Positions 59,811 to 64,000 of a stretch of DNA of 64,000 bases are shown piece by piece. The position numbers and the translations under genes are program-made. Every line of letters begins with the position of its first letter. Positions within the stretch are counted from its first letter, which is position 1. The notes beneath the pieces are model-generated. The model made no database searches. It saw only the letters and a list, made by a program, of their open reading frames with translations, and was not told the origin of the DNA. Origin of the DNA: Steromphala cineraria. Lineage: Eukaryota; Mollusca; Gastropoda; Trochida; Trochidae. The stretch spans positions 59,528,575 to 59,592,574 of the forward strand of contig OU744725.1 of assembly GCA_916613615.1 (NCBI GenBank). The letters are read 5' to 3'.

Positions 59811-62213
59811 TCAAACGGATCATTAACTTGCTCAAGTGCCCTCATCTACACTTTTTTAGAATCGTTAATAGCTTCTACTTAAGTTTGTGTCAATTGAAAT
59901 CAATAGTGATGTTTGCAGATCGAATTTAGGGTCATATTATGACATATGCCATCAAGAATAATATTTATCTCACTCATTTTTAACGTTTTGGATCCTTCTT
60001 GTTAGCTGTGCAGAAACCATTGCAAAGCTTGTAGAAAAAAGTTTATGAAATCTGATAATCAAGGTCCAAACTGCTTCGTGCCCACTATGCTCATGATACT
60101 TAAAGAGATCCATTTGGTGATGCAGTCAAATATTTAAGTCACATAATTGTGTGACGTGATTTTATTCTTCTAGGTAGCTTCACAAGTGTAAGCAGAACTC
60201 AATACAAAAGGAAAGTCCAAAACATTGAGTTATGGTAGTTGCAGAATTCCTGAATGTTGCACAGCAAACAATCGTTCAAAACATCATGACCTCTTTGATA
60301 TCTACATGAAATGAATGAAAGATATCATAGTTGAAACACTAGTTTTATACTCCTTTGTCCAAGTAAAAATATCATGTTATTTTAAAAATCAATTTTGAAG
60401 CGAATCGAATTAAAAAAGACAGAAATTGAAGACCTCTTGATCAAACCCTTTAAAATAGATCTAAATTCCATAGCTGTATAATAAAGTATTTTTGTTGTAT
60501 AGGGAAAATATCCCTTGAGAAATTTACTTATATCACGCTTGTTAAAAGCCTATTACTCTTGCTCTTGGACCGGATTAAGATAAAACAGTATTTCCCCGCC
60601 TTTTACGTTTTTGCATTTTGCCTTGATCTATAACCCCCAATTGTACAATAACTTTTAAGAAACCGCCTCCTACTATGATGTCAACGTGAAATAGCTGGTT
60701 TCTATGTTCTCTTGTGTCATGTGCGAATCACTTTCAGTAACTGGCTTAACAGCAACGAAAAAAACAAGAGATATACCTTGATGAAGATAGAGTGACACAT
60801 CAGATCAATGACGTTTTTGCCCAACAAACGTGCAGAGAGTTATATTTCTCACAGCCCTTCACCACAGTTGGTTATCAGTCCCTACCGGCTGTTCTGCTCG
60901 TGGTGTGACCCATCCACAAGGGCTTAGCACTTCCAACACCCATAAACTGAATTAATCAAGCGCATTGGTGCTAAAATTGATAAGGAAGACGCGATTTATG
61001 CCATCATCATTCGCTGAACAAGAGGTGCCATGCTGAAAAACAGAGCAGCAATGAAGTTGCCGTCATTAAATTTGTTAAATGGTGCCAAGTAAATCAGCTG
61101 CTACAAGAAAGCAATAAGGCACGACTGCCAAGGAATTAGTGTGCTATAGCTGTAGCGACAATTTATGCTAATATGTGAACAAACCCGTTCAATAGTAAAG
61201 AAAATCTCACAAAGACGGTGCTTCGATTCTGAGAGGTGTTGTATCGACACAAAAGAAATGTCCTACCTATTGTGTATAATTGAAATATTCCAATCTGAAA
61301 CGTTAAGTCCTTTAAAGAAGGGAGGATACTTAGTTTGCTGCCTTTTAACAATAATATTGGACGATTCTTTGTTGATCTAAATATTCATGTATTGGCACAA
61401 GCTTTCTGAAGTGCCACGGTGATGTTTCAATGAGAAGTTATCATTCAGAGACGCTTGGTGTTCCACAAAATCATGACGACCTTCCTATAAGATTTAATGT
61501 CCTGTAGCAAAATAACGATTATTTCAAAAGACTTCACTGTCTTTCGTTAGATGTAGGATCTCATCCTATTTCTGTGCATGTTATCTGACATAATACATTT
61601 GTAAAGGTAGACAATTTTCTTCATTCTTTGTTAAATTTCGTAGTCGACAATTGTTGTTTCTTTTGTCTATAAAACGCGTTTTCAAATTTATAAATACATC
61701 TCATAAAGATAAAAATAGCTCATAAATGATTGTATTCTTCAAATCAATTGGATCGTCAGGACAAAAGATCATGTCAGGGAATTAAACAAACATCTCAAAC
61801 AGATGATTTAGTAAACATAAACATAAAACTTGATGTTATGATAACTAAAACATTGAAAAATATACTTCCTCAGTTAAAAAGTAACTCTTATTCAAATGGA
61901 CACCTCGAATGTGCCTTTTGAGTAAATATTGTTCAACACTCATTTGCAATTTCCTGCATGAATAATCAATTGCAAGTTATGGTGATATTATCAGGTTTTC
62001 TCACGTTATGATACTCGTTGCGAGTTTAGAAGCATTTGCAACAGCAACATAGTACAATGCCATTTGGTATTTTGCACTGTTTGAATAACCAAAAAAAACA
62101 CAACCTCAAGTTTCTATTTGATATCAGAAGGAGGGACTCTACTCATATCATGTTCTCAACAAAGATTCAACCAGCAGTATTAATGAATAATGGTAAAATG
62201 ATATAATAACAAG

Positions 62214-63356
62214 AAAAGCCTTTAAAAAGGCTTGGTTGGTGCCACAGATGAAGGTTGTGACCAGTCGACCAATTTGGGTAATAAGTGAACAGTAACAACA
62301 CTGGGTACCAGCGCTAATATTAGTACGAGTATTGATCAATCCATCAAGTTAATTTCACAAAATAAACATGAGTTTATGAACGTTATGATTTTGTTTTACA
62401 TTTATCAACGAGTGTTGTTATATTTTATATCAAAAGACACGAGGGTGATATTCTATTTATCATTCAAAGTCACTCTTTTTCATATCTCAGAGAAAAAATG
62501 TACGTCTCTGAACACAACAATACTATATTTTCAAGACAATGGGACAGCGTTGACAAGTACAGGATATTATGCAAAATGTAATTCCAAAACGATTTCTCCT
62601 AGGCACTATTGCTTTTGTCTCTCAGAATCCATGATGGTTAAATATTTATAGGAGTTTTACAGATTCTAAAAAACAAAATACTCTCCGATCATCTGACGGG
62701 ATTCGATCCCGGGTCCTTATGATCCGAAGGCGAAAGCGTTATCCACTGAGCTAAGCAGTCCTGATAGTTCCGGTTTGGAACTAACAATTTATGTCATATT
62801 CTTAATATATCACAAGTCATTTTCAGTAGCTTTGATGATAAATACATAGTATCAACGTAACCAATTAGTGACATCGTTAAGTATACCTTGTAACGTGGTA
62901 ATAAATGCTCCACCTATAAGTAAACATAAGTCTTATTTCAATGTCACCAGCATACTTACAGAAAAATTCCTTTCAATTCCACAGGCGAGCCAAATTATCG
63001 AAATTCAATCGCCTGGGTTATGAAAAAGTGGATTCTGCGATAATTGAATGCAAAATAATGCTCTTATCTAGAACAAATGTAAAATATTAAGTATCATTAA
63101 GTTGTTTTTGATTGACTCTGTTAACATTAATCAGCATCTTGAATAGAAAATATTATTACTCTTTTAATATGACATTTGAAGGGAAATCATATCCCACAGT
63201 TTAATGTGCCAAAAATTTTGTATTACCCACATTGTGACGTAATGAAGTTTTTGCTACAGCTCTGTTCATTGGTCATTTGATTTGGATACAGCACATGTGA
63301 TTGGCGCGGCTTCCCTTTGAAAAGATCAACAGTAATATAGGTTGGTGCATCAACCA
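62214..63356. mobile_element. 1.14-kb insertion, unit 6 copy
   Basis: Same insertion at the same site as 43639-44780, with the left hairpin GCCTTTAAAAAGGC and a shortened right hairpin (GGTTGGTGCATCAACC). The shared site means it inserted once and was then copied with its host unit. It includes a tRNA-like sequence at 62689-62760. Confidence 0.65.
62689..62760 (-). tRNA. Degenerate tRNA-Arg(TCG)-like sequence, unit 6 copy
   Basis: Counterpart of 44107-44178. The T stem is better (CCGGG against CCCGT), the A box TAGCTCAGTGG and the B box are intact, and the anticodon loop still reads CTTCGGA. The anticodon stem is more damaged (an extra base and CGC in place of TGG). T6 lies downstream. Confidence 0.4.
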
Positions 63357-64000
63357 ATAAGAGATTCAAACAGAAACTTACTAATTTCAGAATATGTATG
63401 ACATTTCATTTGATACGTTCTAACTGGAAGTCATACACTATCTTTTATGCTCGATCGGACGATTACTAACGGCAGGAAGGGCATTTACTTACCAAAAATC
63501 TAATGTATGTCGACACTGATTTAAGTGATTCATCTGTTCGTTATTCTGATAAATTATAAATGCCATTAAGTTAAGATGGGTATATGGCACGCCATCTGTC
63601 CGTCCGTCCGTAAACTCAGTCATTGTTTGTGTCTCATATCACTTGTCTCAATGGGCCAAGTCTATTTTCATTTCTAAATTAAAAAATTATGAATTTATAT
63701 TTAGATTGAGCAAAATCTGCAATATATTTTAAAACAGCATGACGAGCTACAGATTCATTGCTTCTATCGTTATTTTGTATTAAAATGATTGTTACTGAAA
63801 TATTAAAGAATCAAGATGTGGTCCTAATTAAGTTTAGCCCCTGACATGTTCTGTATTAGAACAACTTGTACTTGTATTCCTTGAGGCGTCTTTCTTGTAT
63901 CAGCAATGTCAACTTTTAACAGTAGGGTCTGTTTCCATTCTCTTCATGCAAACAAGTTTGACTTTAATAGGCTCAAAGTTTCAATTCAAATGTCACAGAA

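Larger units (their letters stand above)
56033..64000. repeat. Tandem unit 6, cut by the window end
   Basis: Sixth copy, about 8.0 kb visible, so the array continues past the window. The head (56700-58060) is close to unit 3, and the beginning (56033-56700) is close to unit 5. It carries a SINE-like insertion (58598-58770) and the 1.14-kb insertion shared with unit 4. About 230 bases present in units 4 and 5 are missing near 59106. Confidence 0.9.

Noticed and set aside
7850..64000. A CRISPR array, bacterial operon or prophage
   Set aside because: No short regularly spaced repeats, no compact coding, no ribosome binding sites; the region is plainly noncoding eukaryotic DNA.
7850..64000. A ribosomal DNA or histone tandem array
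   Set aside because: Unit length would allow it, but no rRNA or histone sequence was seen in any unit.

Overview
The window reads as nuclear DNA of an animal, most likely a marine mollusc and perhaps a bivalve. It is AT-rich and has no long open reading frame. It is full of short inverted-repeat elements, a decayed non-LTR retrotransposon, tRNA-like and SINE-like insertions, and short GTCC runs of a kind common in molluscan genomes. The assignment rests on general character only. I find no intact gene whose product I recognise.

Left flank (1 to about 7,850). This is non-repetitive AT-rich sequence with a 31-bp minisatellite (132-224), small inverted-repeat elements (324-466 and 4541-4872), a long near-perfect palindrome (7669-7812), and one short minus-strand reading frame of coding-like composition (7242-7406).

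Tandem array (about 7,850 to beyond 64,000). The rest of the window is a head-to-tail array of six units of about 8.2-8.9 kb. With the unit start set at the shared GATGCTTTAA anchor they are: unit 1 from about 7,850, unit 2 from 21,671, unit 3 from 29,851, unit 4 from 38,412, unit 5 from 47,277 and unit 6 from 56,033 (cut by the window end). Unit 1 is split by a 4.9-kb block (about 8,750-13,690). That block holds a large inverted-repeat transposon with 0.55-kb arms, a PIF/Harbinger-like element nested inside it (10792-11749, TAA target duplication, GC-rich CGTACG arrays), and a broken LINE reverse transcriptase fragment (12540-13460, minus strand).

The units are old copies that differ by substitutions, indels and private insertions, and they are mosaic: which copy is most like which changes along the unit. 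This implies unequal crossing-over or gene conversion. Units 4 and 6 share a 1.14-kb insertion that carries a degenerate tRNA-Arg(TCG)-like sequence. Unit 2 has an internal duplication that looks like a crossover scar.

Each unit holds a better-conserved core in which a minus-strand reading frame can be followed with few stops (best in unit 6, 59508-59810). I read this as a decayed, tandemly amplified gene of unknown identity. Several other short frames are kept open in several units. None shows clear evidence of present-day function, and I give no function to any of them.
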